The position numbers and the translations under genes were made by a program. Below, one piece after another: positions 17,320 to 26,837 of a stretch of DNA of 37,758 nt. Location of the stretch: NCBI GenBank assembly GCA_013139765.1, contig WTAE01000046.1, forward strand, positions 1 through 37,758. The letters run 5' to 3'. This stretch comes from Sulfurovum sp. (GTDB taxonomy: Bacteria > Campylobacterota > Campylobacteria > Campylobacterales > Sulfurovaceae). The first letter of the stretch is position 1; the number at the start of each line of letters is the position of its first letter. Below the pieces are notes generated by a model, which did not search any database, had not been told where the DNA came from, and worked only from the letters and a program-made list of their open reading frames with translations.

Positions 17320-20011
17320 ATTTCACCTCTACTTCATCTAGGTACTTTTTGTATGGTGTTTGCTGGATATTGTCATACCATTGAAACTGTTTTAAACTAG
17401 GTAAGTCATCTTCTATTTTATGCTCAATTTTTTGAGCCGATCGCTTATCTGCTTTAACTTTTGTATTGCCTAACATATAGATTGTCTTAGCATCTAAAAA
17501 ACCACCTGTGTCATAACGTTTGTTTTTATTGTAGAGGTTTATGGCCTTTGCTTTTGAATCGACATATATTAAATTATTCGCAACAACATGAGACTTGTCT
17601 TTTATCTCCGTCCCTATGAGTGTTCTTAAAAAGAAACTATCTGTTATGTTCGCCTCTGACCATTCACCTACGGATATACCTTTATCTCCCATATCGATAA
17701 ATACATTATTTGAGGCATTCATAGTCGTTGTCATGATGTCTAACCCATCATTACCACTTTTGTAAAATATGTTATTTGTGATGTTCACATCAGATATATC
17801 TATATCTAGTCCATCACTTCGAGCATTTGTAAACTCACAACTATCTACAATACCTTTTGCATAAGCAATGTGCATAGCATCATCACCCACATGGTTACGA
17901 GCTATCTTACAGTGGCGAACTTCAAACCAGTCAACATCATGTATATTAAACGGTGATGTGTAGTGAATAAGATTTCTTGTATCTATAGATCCATTTTTAA
18001 ATTCACAGTACTCAAATTTACTTCCACTTGCAGCTTTTCCTTGCACTGCCACTAATCCCCAAGGCTTATTTGGATCTTTTGCTATGAATTTTATTGGTTT
18101 CTCTTTTGTTCCTATTGCAGATACTTTTCCATAAAAATAGATAGAGGTATTTTCATCCATTATAAAAGTTGTGTTTGGTTTTATAATTACTGTTGTATTT
18201 TTATTAAAAACTATAGTTTTATTTACATGGATAGGCCCTTCAAATATTTTATTCTGAGCAGGTTTTGTAAATATCCAGGGATGAATGATTGTATGATTTT
18301 GCTTAAAGTTTATATTACTCTTTTCTGGAATAACATTCTTCCCTGTGATATCATTAATATATCGTATATGAGTTACAAAGCTATCTATGAGTTCTTGCTT
18401 ATTTATTACAAATTCATAAACTAAATTAGCACTTCCCACTTTATCTCTACCGTGGAATGCAATAGGATATTTTGTTTGTCCATTTTGTATTAATTCTTTG
18501 CCTGGGTATAAAATTTCATTGTTATTAACTTTATATTCTTCCTCCCGAAATATTTTAAATACAGTAAGATTGTATTCTCGAGGAAATATAAGTTTTATAG
18601 GTGAGTTTCCACTTACTTCAAAGTAAATATGATTTTTTTCTAGGTAATATTTAATTTTAGTATTATTGATAATTTTATGAAGGTTACTTAATCTTTTATC
18701 AATTTTTTTTATATCATTGTGAAATTGATCTGTTAAATCATCAAAGCTAAATGCTAAAGAATACCAAGGTGGATTAGAAAATAATTTTGGTAACCAGGTT
18801 GCAGTATCTTTATACATATCAGCTTTAACATCTTTTTCTACTTTATTTAAAATACTTGAATATTTTTTTTCAAGCAAGCTTATAGGGTATTCATTTAACA
18901 TTTTATAAAGTATTCTATCAATTTCTGCATCAAATATTGGATTTTCAGAGGCCTTGAGAATAAATTGGTAAAGCGATTCATCTTTTAATTCGGAATCAGT
19001 CCAAAACCTGATATCCCACTCAATGGGTTCAAATTTTCCTTTATAGGGGTCAAAGTACAATTTCAGATTATGTCCAAAGTCATGATGAGGACTACCCGTA
19101 AAACGATCTAATGCTATATATGAGAAATACTTTTCTTTATTAATCATTGTATTAACAAAATCAAAGAATTGCATATGATTCATATCATTTGTAGCTTCAA
19201 TAAAATACTGGATATCGTCTCTATTTTCTTTTTGTTCAGCATTTCTTGCTGCTTTTTTTTGCCAATATTTCTCATTGAAACACAGATCAAAAATACCATT
19301 TTCATTAATAGGTGCGGCCTCTCCATAGTAAATACTTCCTGGCATTAATTTATGTTTTCTAAGTAGACTTTCATCGACTTGACTTAAGTAAATATATGTT
19401 CCCATATACGCACCATTTATAAATACCCTAACAGGATAATATTCTGGTGTAATAAGTCCTAAATCAGAAGCTATTTGATAGCTAATCATATCTCTAATTT
19501 GCAAGAACATAGGTGGGTTAATGAGGTTAAAGGATTTTGCCATATTGTACACATCATTTTTGGCTAATTTTAATCTTAAAGATTTTTGTGCGTACATCCA
19601 ATGGAAGGTATTATCACCTCTATACCTCATTTTCACTTTATAAATGGCATCTTTTTTGTCACTAGCAGACATATATGCATCTACATAATGGTCTTTCCCG
19701 CTTATAGGTAAGTCTTCACTCAATCCATCAATATCTGTTTGTTTTACAGTGATTCGAAAAGTTTTTAAAGGAGATTCATCATCATTCAAAGCTTTAGGAG
19801 TAGTAATATTAATATACTCTTTTTTTAACTCATTTTTTAAGAAGAAATGAAATCTATCCAGTGTTAGCTCTAATGTTGGATTAACTATTTTTTTATAAGT
19901 ATAAAAACTATTTAAAGCTAAAACAGAATAAAAAGTCATTGTTAAAATAATTAATAGTGCAATAAGCATACTTATATTTAATCTAGGTCTCAAAAGATTA
20001 AATAAACCCAT
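17309..20011 (-). CDS. CotH-like kinase fused to right-handed parallel beta-helix, membrane anchored
   Basis: ORF listed from 20065; Met at 20011 overlaps the upstream stop by 1 nt (TGATG) and is preferred. N-terminal TM; MRYRGDNTFHWMYAQKSLRLKL; YIYLSQVDESLL; RFTGSPHHDFGHNLKLYFDPYKGKFEPIEWDIRFW (CotH). C-terminal repeats such as HCKIARNHVGDDAMHI..VDSCEFTNARSDGLDIDISDVNITNNIFYKSGNDGLDI (PbH1). Confidence 0.85.
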   Translation of the reverse strand: MGLFNLLRPRLNISMLIALLIILTMTFYSVLALNSFYTYKKIVNPTLELTLDRFHFFLKNELKKEYINITTPKALNDDESPLKTFRITVKQTDIDGLSEDLPISGKDHYVDAYMSASDKKDAIYKVKMRYRGDNTFHWMYAQKSLRLKLAKNDVYNMAKSFNLINPPMFLQIRDMISYQIASDLGLITPEYYPVRVFINGAYMGTYIYLSQVDESLLRKHKLMPGSIYYGEAAPINENGIFDLCFNEKYWQKKAARNAEQKENRDDIQYFIEATNDMNHMQFFDFVNTMINKEKYFSYIALDRFTGSPHHDFGHNLKLYFDPYKGKFEPIEWDIRFWTDSELKDESLYQFILKASENPIFDAEIDRILYKMLNEYPISLLEKKYSSILNKVEKDVKADMYKDTATWLPKLFSNPPWYSLAFSFDDLTDQFHNDIKKIDKRLSNLHKIINNTKIKYYLEKNHIYFEVSGNSPIKLIFPREYNLTVFKIFREEEYKVNNNEILYPGKELIQNGQTKYPIAFHGRDKVGSANLVYEFVINKQELIDSFVTHIRYINDITGKNVIPEKSNINFKQNHTIIHPWIFTKPAQNKIFEGPIHVNKTIVFNKNTTVIIKPNTTFIMDENTSIYFYGKVSAIGTKEKPIKFIAKDPNKPWGLVAVQGKAASGSKFEYCEFKNGSIDTRNLIHYTSPFNIHDVDWFEVRHCKIARNHVGDDAMHIAYAKGIVDSCEFTNARSDGLDIDISDVNITNNIFYKSGNDGLDIMTTTMNASNNVFIDMGDKGISVGEWSEANITDSFFLRTLIGTEIKDKSHVVANNLIYVDSKAKAINLYNKNKRYDTGGFLDAKTIYMLGNTKVKADKRSAQKIEHKIEDDLPSLKQFQWYDNIQQTPYKKYLDEVEVKYAH

Positions 20012-21216
20012 CAGGTACCTAGCACTTTTATAAGTGCCTGTGTACTCTCTTCCCAAGTCAACCATGGCATATCATCTGATTTCGGATGCTTATCAATTTC
20101 ATATAGTTCTAACCACTTTTTTACAGTATCTACAAAAACTTCAGGATTATTATCATTTTCAAAATAGTAAGCATACTCTCCCGCAACTTCTTTAAATACA
20201 GGGATATCTCTAGCAATAATTGGAAGTTTGTGTTGTGCAGCTTCAATTAATGGCAATCCGAAACCTTCTCCTTCACTAGCAGCGATTAGACATGTAGATA
20301 CTTTATAAACTGTTTCTAAATATTCATCACTAATACCATTTAACCAAAATAGTCGTTTACCTAATTCTGGGTGATTCGTTATCTTTTCAATGAGAACTTC
20401 AACATCCCACCCTTGTTTACCGACAATGACTAAGTTTATATTTAAACCTTGCTCCCATAGTAATTCAAATGATGCCAACGTTTGTTCTTGCCCTTTACGC
20501 GGTTCTACAGTGCCAACCATTAAAAATGTAGGAGAAGATGAAAGTATCTTAATCACAGAATTTCCATCATCAGGAATACCAAGAGTAGGCACAGATGCAT
20601 CAACATCTGCACCTAAGTGAAACCATTGAACTTGACAAGATGCATAGTATTCATTTTTATGCTTTTTTAACCATATTTTAAATTCATCTGCTACAGCTTT
20701 AGATATGCATATTACACCATCATTTTGTGCTAAAATACTTAGCCATTCATGATGTAAGTTTTCTACACTTTCATGAAAAACATGAGGCATTAACACTGGT
20801 AGTAAATCATAAATAATAAAATAAACTTTTACTTTTTTTTCTCTCATTTTTTGGTAAAACGGTGCTTGTTTCAAGACAACATGATGTTGTAAATCTAATC
20901 CTAGAAAAATATCGCCTTTATTAAATTGGATAGGCTCTTCAGATATGGGAGGTTCAACAGTTTTTGTACATTGTCCATTAAGAGATAGTGAATCTTGATT
21001 CTCTTGAGGAGTAAAAAAATTACTTAGAAATTTTTTTGCATAATAATACCCTTCATTTTCAGGTGTTCCAAATACTGCCTCGACTTTATATCCTAAAGGG
21101 GGATTAGTTAAAAGTTCTTTAAGAATACTTCTTACCACCCTTTGGATACCTGTTTTAGAATCTTGGTTAACCAACTCAGATATGTCTATAAGTAATTGTT
21201 TGTGTAAGCTATACAT
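20011..21216 (-). CDS. GT4-family glycosyltransferase (paralogue A)
   Basis: LMVGTVEPRKGQEQTLASFELL; EGEGFGLPLIEAAQHKLPIIARDIPVFKEV. Confidence 0.88.
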   Translation of the reverse strand: MYSLHKQLLIDISELVNQDSKTGIQRVVRSILKELLTNPPLGYKVEAVFGTPENEGYYYAKKFLSNFFTPQENQDSLSLNGQCTKTVEPPISEEPIQFNKGDIFLGLDLQHHVVLKQAPFYQKMREKKVKVYFIIYDLLPVLMPHVFHESVENLHHEWLSILAQNDGVICISKAVADEFKIWLKKHKNEYYASCQVQWFHLGADVDASVPTLGIPDDGNSVIKILSSSPTFLMVGTVEPRKGQEQTLASFELLWEQGLNINLVIVGKQGWDVEVLIEKITNHPELGKRLFWLNGISDEYLETVYKVSTCLIAASEGEGFGLPLIEAAQHKLPIIARDIPVFKEVAGEYAYYFENDNNPEVFVDTVKKWLELYEIDKHPKSDDMPWLTWEESTQALIKVLGT

Positions 21217-21218
21217 AT

Positions 21219-22421
21219 TTATATCTCCTTTTTAATTTCTTTATAAAATTCTTCAAATTTATCTAATGCCTTTATAGCTGAGTTATCCCATGAGAATTTT
21301 TTTGCATGTTCTTCGGAGTGTTTTCTTAAAGTATTCTCAAAGTTTTTATCTGTTAAGCATTTATGCATTTTAATGTATATACTTTCAACTGAATATGGAT
21401 CAAAGAGGGCATCTTCATATCCAATCACTTCGGGAATACTTGTCGTATTTGAACCAATCACTGGAGCACCACATGCCATAGCTTCGAGTACAGGTAAACC
21501 AAATCCTTCATGTAAAGAAGGAAAAACATAAAGTTTACAGAGATTATATAATGCTATAAGTTCATTTTCATCTAAATAACCTGTAAGAACAATAGAGTCA
21601 CTATCAATACCATAAGAATTTGCTTTATTTAAAATATCTATTTTTATTTCATCTGAGACTTTACTACCAATAACAACTTGATGTTTGTTTCTAATATCTA
21701 ATGATAGTTTAGAATACGCTATTAATAAACGATCAAAGTTTTTACGAGGGTCAAATCCACCTGGTACATACAAAACAAATGACTGCTTAATATTATATTT
21801 TTTCAATAATTCAAACTGTTCTTCCTCAGAATAATTATTTTTCTTAAATTGACTATCAACAGCGGCAGATATATTACTTACCTGTTCTGGTATTAAGTTT
21901 AGAACATTTATACCCTCATTCTTTGAATGTTCTGAAATTGCTAAAAACAGATTTGATTGTTTGATTGTATCTAATCTCTCAAGATAGAATTTTCTATAAT
22001 TTTCATCTATTAAATATAGATCTGGATGAATAAATGGAATGAAATCATATAATGTTGTCGCAGTATAGATGTCTTTACTGGTGTTAGAGATGGAAACTAC
22101 CACATCATCTAAATACCCACCAAAGGGTTCTGTTATATGTATAATATCTGGATGAATCTTATTTATGACTTGTAATCGTATATCTTCTAATAACATGTTA
22201 TCATCTATTCCAAACTCAACGATATGTTCACGAGGAATCCATTGTAGAAATTTATCGCTTAAATCCTTACTATCATATAAAGAATTCAATAGTAACCAAA
22301 TATCATGACCACGTTCTTTCCCAAGTTTAGCCATAGACTGCGCTAAAGAAAAAGAGTAATGTCCTATTCCCCTAAAACGACTTTCACCTTGACATGCTTG
22401 TAAATCTATAAGTATACGCAT
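21219..22421 (-). CDS. GT4-family glycosyltransferase
   Basis: RFRGIGHYSFSLAQSMAKL; YVPGGFDPRKNFDRLL; LHEGFGLPVLEAMACGAPVIGSNTTSIPEV. Confidence 0.88.
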   Translation of the reverse strand: MRILIDLQACQGESRFRGIGHYSFSLAQSMAKLGKERGHDIWLLLNSLYDSKDLSDKFLQWIPREHIVEFGIDDNMLLEDIRLQVINKIHPDIIHITEPFGGYLDDVVVSISNTSKDIYTATTLYDFIPFIHPDLYLIDENYRKFYLERLDTIKQSNLFLAISEHSKNEGINVLNLIPEQVSNISAAVDSQFKKNNYSEEEQFELLKKYNIKQSFVLYVPGGFDPRKNFDRLLIAYSKLSLDIRNKHQVVIGSKVSDEIKIDILNKANSYGIDSDSIVLTGYLDENELIALYNLCKLYVFPSLHEGFGLPVLEAMACGAPVIGSNTTSIPEVIGYEDALFDPYSVESIYIKMHKCLTDKNFENTLRKHSEEHAKKFSWDNSAIKALDKFEEFYKEIKKEI

Positions 22422-22441
22422 ATTATTTGTTCCTTTATATG

Positions 22442-23758
22442 TTAATTTTGAAGTTCAAATTTAACATCTCTAAGTGCAATACCTAAATTTAGATCATCAG
22501 AAGTATCTTTGATATTGAATGTAACTTTATTTTTAGTATCACTGGGGTTTTGTAAACAAATGCTATATCTTGTCCATTCCTGATATACTTCTTTTTGAGA
22601 TTCTATGATCTCATCATCAACCAGTATATCTAGAGTTGTAGGATTGACAGAACGCCATAAGAAGCTCAATACTCCATTATCCCATTCAAACTCTGGTTTG
22701 AAATCACTCCACATAAAGAAGTTCCCTTGACCGTCACCTTCTATCTCTTTAAAGCCTTTTCCGCTTCTTTTCAGTCTGTTTAAATTGTTTAACTTTTCAT
22801 AAGTATTAGATAGTTTTTTCACTACATTAGACCATAAAAAGTTTTCTTTCATATGTTTATAAAGTTCTTTAGAACATTGTTTATTTAATGATTTACTTAT
22901 GCCTTCTTTAATATCTTCTTCAGAGTTAGGATCTACATAAGTAACATAATTCCCAAAATACTCTTGGGTGCAACCTTCTAATGTGACTAAAATCTTGGCC
23001 CCCATTGCAGCGGCTTCTAATGCAGCCAGACCGGGTGTTTCCACAGTACTTGGAAGTGCAAATAATTCACATGCGGCATATGCTGATTTTAACAATAATG
23101 AATCATGGGGCAATGAACCCAAATATATAATTTGGTTGCCACCCTCATTTAGGCACTCCTCTAAATATTGTTGATCACGTATATATCCAAGCATAACTAG
23201 TTTTAATTCAGGAAAATTTTTCATTGCCTTTATCAACGAAAGTTGATTTTTCCTTGGTTCAATATTTGCTACATTTAAAATAAATTTTTCACTAATATTA
23301 AAATGATCTAAAAAGAGTGAAGTATCAATTGGCTCAAAAAAACTCTCTTCTATACCGTTATATATCGTAAGAAATTTTCCACGTGGCATAGTGAAAATAT
23401 CGGACAATAAATTACATTCGGTGTCAGAGTTTCCAATAATGACATCTGCCAATATAAAGTCATTGCGAATTTCATCAAAAGGGTATAAATGTTTGGTTTC
23501 TTCCGTAACCCATAAATTAGGAGATATTATTAGGGGAAGTTCAAGTTTTTTTACATGTGATAAAAAGTGTACACTACCACCCATACAAGAAAAATAATGT
23601 ACTATATCATAGTTCAAAAAATCTGGTTTCCACAGATTAAATAGGTTAATATCTATATTCTCCTTGTTATGTATATACTTTTGGTATTGTAAAAGTTGAA
23701 CTTCACCTCCACCAGGTTTATCGAAAGCAACAGGGTATGTGTTAAAGAGTATTTTCAT
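22442..23758 (-). CDS. GT4-family glycosyltransferase with extra C-terminal beta-sandwich-like domain
   Basis: YPVAFDKPGGGEVQLLQY; NVANIEPRKNQLSLIKAM; STVETPGLAALEAAAMGAKILVT. About 100 extra C-terminal aa ending DLNLGIALRDVKFELQN. Confidence 0.83.
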   Translation of the reverse strand: MKILFNTYPVAFDKPGGGEVQLLQYQKYIHNKENIDINLFNLWKPDFLNYDIVHYFSCMGGSVHFLSHVKKLELPLIISPNLWVTEETKHLYPFDEIRNDFILADVIIGNSDTECNLLSDIFTMPRGKFLTIYNGIEESFFEPIDTSLFLDHFNISEKFILNVANIEPRKNQLSLIKAMKNFPELKLVMLGYIRDQQYLEECLNEGGNQIIYLGSLPHDSLLLKSAYAACELFALPSTVETPGLAALEAAAMGAKILVTLEGCTQEYFGNYVTYVDPNSEEDIKEGISKSLNKQCSKELYKHMKENFLWSNVVKKLSNTYEKLNNLNRLKRSGKGFKEIEGDGQGNFFMWSDFKPEFEWDNGVLSFLWRSVNPTTLDILVDDEIIESQKEVYQEWTRYSICLQNPSDTKNKVTFNIKDTSDDLNLGIALRDVKFELQN

Positions 23759-24510
23759 AATTCATTCCAAATAGTTTGCATCAACCAATCTCTACCCGTA
23801 ATTCCAGAAGCTTCTTCTGAAAGTAAAAATGAAACAAGGTTTGCAACTTCTGTTGTAGAGTTAAAACGTTTTAACTCTAGAGGTTTACAAATTTCTTTGT
23901 AGTACTGCTCTGATGTTTTTCCTGCTTCCTCTGCCATTCGGTTCATATCTAGTTTCCCCATTTCTGTGTCTACCCAACCCGGTGAAACAGCATTAACAGT
24001 AATGCCTTCTTCTCCAAGTTCTTTTGCCCAGCATTTTGTCATACCGATCAATCCAAATTTAGAGGCACAATAAGCAGAATACTCAGCACGACCTTCGTGT
24101 CCTAATTGTGAAGTGATATTTACAATGCGTCCAGGACGACTTAAAAAAGGAAGTAGTTTTTTTGTCAATAGATATGGCCCAATAAGGTTTGTATTTAAGA
24201 CTTCATCTAATGGGTCATCCCCCTCATCTTTAATGCCTAGGGTTTTACAAATACCAGCATTGTGTACAATTCCCCATAACTCTTGATCCCACTTTTTTAT
24301 AAAACTTGCTATTTCTAGTTTATTTTCCTGATCAAGAGCATATACTTTTACATTGTTGTTTTTTACAAATGACATTTCTGATAATTTAGAAGCAGATATC
24401 TCATTACTTGTCGTCAGGACAAGAGAGTAGTTTTTTTCAGCTAACATTTTTGCTATCTCTAAGCCGATACCTCGACTAGCACCTGTGATTAAAATATGTT
24501 TATTATTCAT
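23755..24510 (-). CDS. Short-chain dehydrogenase/reductase (SDR)
   Basis: ILITGASRGIGLEIAKML; HNAGI; YSAYCASKFGLIGMTK (YxxxK); VNAVSPGWVDTEM. Confidence 0.93.
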   Translation of the reverse strand: MNNKHILITGASRGIGLEIAKMLAEKNYSLVLTTSNEISASKLSEMSFVKNNNVKVYALDQENKLEIASFIKKWDQELWGIVHNAGICKTLGIKDEGDDPLDEVLNTNLIGPYLLTKKLLPFLSRPGRIVNITSQLGHEGRAEYSAYCASKFGLIGMTKCWAKELGEEGITVNAVSPGWVDTEMGKLDMNRMAEEAGKTSEQYYKEICKPLELKRFNSTTEVANLVSFLLSEEASGITGRDWLMQTIWNEL

Positions 24511-25704
24511 CTAGTCATTCCATTTAAACTTTATGTCTTGCATTCTCTCAATAGCAGTAAATAGTTGTCTCGTTGCTGTCTTCCAAGATTGTGGTTTTAT
24601 ATCTTTAGATTTTGGGTGAATATCTTTTTCAAACTTATTTTGCCAAGATTCTATTTCAACTAATAATTCTTGGGGATTATTTGCTGTCATATAATAAGCA
24701 CCATCCTTGCAAACTTCTCTAAAAACAGGTATGTCCCGTGCAATAATTGGCAAATCGTAATGTCCTGCCTCTACAAGAGGTAGTCCAAAACCTTCAGCTT
24801 CAGATAGGGCAAGAAGGACAGATGATGAATTATATATTTTCATTAAATATTCATCATTTATACCATTGAACCAAAACAATCGTTTATTTAATTCAGGGTG
24901 AGATTGGATTTTTAATATTAAATCCTCAACATGCCATCCTGGACGACCTACTATAATAAGGTTGACATTCTCACCTTTTGCCCAAAGTTTTTCAAAAGTA
25001 TATAAGGCAAGAGCATAACCCTTTCGTGGTTCAATTGTTCCAACCATTAGATAATTAATACTACCTTGAAGTTTTTCAATTGTATTCTTTAAGTCCTTAT
25101 CCCATTCAATAGCTGATACACTTTCTTCAAAGTCGCAGCCAAGATGAAAAAAATCAAGATTTACATTATTTTTCACTTGTTCTTTATTTTGTTTTAGCCA
25201 CAAAGCTGCATGTTTTTGAACAGATTCTGAAATACAAATTAATCCATCACTTTCATTTACTGCAGTATCAAACCAATAATTAAATAATTCTAAATAACTA
25301 TTCCCTTCGAACCAATTATTTGTACCTTCAAACCAATGAGGGTATTCTATAGGTATTAAATCGTAAAGAACAAAAAATATCCCTATGCCTTTTTTTCTAT
25401 ATGAGGTAAGTTTATTTCTCAATGATGGTGTAATATTATATGTAAGGTCAACACTTAAAAAGATATCTCCAGATTGAGGGCTGATGATAGTATTGGTATC
25501 ATCATAAGTCAAAAATGTCTTAGTTGCGAATGAAACACTGTAGTAGTTACCATCTTTAATATCTCCTCGAACAGGTACAATTTTCCAATCTAAAGGTGGT
25601 GATAATTTTAATATATTTAAAATTGCACGTGTAACCCTTTGAATACCCGTACCCTTATCGTATTGAACTAATTCAGTTACATCATAGAAGATTGTTTTAG
25701 ACAT
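24511..25704 (-). CDS. GT4-family glycosyltransferase (paralogue B)
   Basis: GTGIQRVTRAILNIL; YLMVGTIEPRKGYALALYTFEKL; SEAEGFGLPLVEAGHYDLPIIARDIPVFREV. Confidence 0.88.
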   Translation of the reverse strand: MSKTIFYDVTELVQYDKGTGIQRVTRAILNILKLSPPLDWKIVPVRGDIKDGNYYSVSFATKTFLTYDDTNTIISPQSGDIFLSVDLTYNITPSLRNKLTSYRKKGIGIFFVLYDLIPIEYPHWFEGTNNWFEGNSYLELFNYWFDTAVNESDGLICISESVQKHAALWLKQNKEQVKNNVNLDFFHLGCDFEESVSAIEWDKDLKNTIEKLQGSINYLMVGTIEPRKGYALALYTFEKLWAKGENVNLIIVGRPGWHVEDLILKIQSHPELNKRLFWFNGINDEYLMKIYNSSSVLLALSEAEGFGLPLVEAGHYDLPIIARDIPVFREVCKDGAYYMTANNPQELLVEIESWQNKFEKDIHPKSKDIKPQSWKTATRQLFTAIERMQDIKFKWND

Positions 25705-25715
25705 ATAACTGGGAC

Positions 25716-26837
25716 TTACTTTTTTATGCGCTGTTGATTTTTGTCAATAGCTTGTCTTAACAAGTCTTCTTCTATATAATGACCATATTCACCTGACTTA
25801 GTCAGTGCCATACTGCCAACACTTTGAAGAATACCTGTATATACTTTGCCATTCAGACTATGTTTATCATATTTCATTTTGTTCCATATGTTATCAAAAC
25901 TATATTTTTTCGGTACGACTGTTGGAAGACTATATTTATCAAATATAGAGTAGTGTAAGTCTCTTGTTCTCTCATCGGACAATCCCAATAATAATGCTAT
26001 TTCGCTTGATACACACATACCTATTGCTATAGCTTCTCCATGATAGATTTCACCATTGGAAAGGTGTTCAATAGCGTGACCTAGTGCATGTCCATATTGT
26101 TTAATGGTCTCATCAAAGTCATCTTCTAGATCATCATTCATTAATTCTAATTTTAATTCAATTGATCGTTGAATGATTTCAAGTAAAATATTTTCATCAT
26201 CCAAATTCTCTACATTTTTTTCAAGGAAGTCATAAAAAGGTCTATCTTGACATAAGGCATGTTTGATACTTTCAGATAAACCATCTACTATAAATCTACG
26301 ATCTAATGTTTTAAGTACAGTAGGATCAATAATAATTTGTGAAGCTGGATAATAACTACCAAGTAAGTTTTTACCCTGGTTGTGGTTCACCGCTTGTTTA
26401 AAATCTATTGCCGCATCAACTTGAGCTAGCATACTTGTAGGAAAGTGAATTAGGCCGATACCTCTATATAATGTAGAAGCTAAAAAACCTGCTATATTAT
26501 TGACTACTCCACCACCAAGACTAAAAATGACTGAGTGCTTATCAAAACCGTAATTTAAACATTCATCCGCTAAACGTGAGTATTCTTGCAAATTCTTAGA
26601 TTTATCATAAGGAGGAATAATTAATTTTAGAACATTATATCCATTGGCTTCAATTTGTTCAATAATTTTTTTTGCATATAAGATATCTACATTTTCATCG
26701 GTGATTAAAATATGTTTAGAGGTTTTTTCTATAGTATTAAAAAGATTTAATGTACTTAAGTTATCTAATGCATGTAAAGATAATTTAATATCACTAGATA
26801 GTATTTTTTTTGCTGTTAATTTAAATGTTTTCATCAT
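25716..26837 (-). CDS. 3-dehydroquinate-synthase-family sugar-phosphate cyclase (DOIS-like rather than typical AroB)
   Basis: FSLGGGVVNNIAGFLASTLYRGIGLIHFPTSMLAQVDAAIDFKQAVNHNQGKNLLGSYYPA; YGHALGHAIEHLSNGEIYHGEAIAIGM. Confidence 0.85.
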   Translation of the reverse strand: MMKTFKLTAKKILSSDIKLSLHALDNLSTLNLFNTIEKTSKHILITDENVDILYAKKIIEQIEANGYNVLKLIIPPYDKSKNLQEYSRLADECLNYGFDKHSVIFSLGGGVVNNIAGFLASTLYRGIGLIHFPTSMLAQVDAAIDFKQAVNHNQGKNLLGSYYPASQIIIDPTVLKTLDRRFIVDGLSESIKHALCQDRPFYDFLEKNVENLDDENILLEIIQRSIELKLELMNDDLEDDFDETIKQYGHALGHAIEHLSNGEIYHGEAIAIGMCVSSEIALLLGLSDERTRDLHYSIFDKYSLPTVVPKKYSFDNIWNKMKYDKHSLNGKVYTGILQSVGSMALTKSGEYGHYIEEDLLRQAIDKNQQRIKK

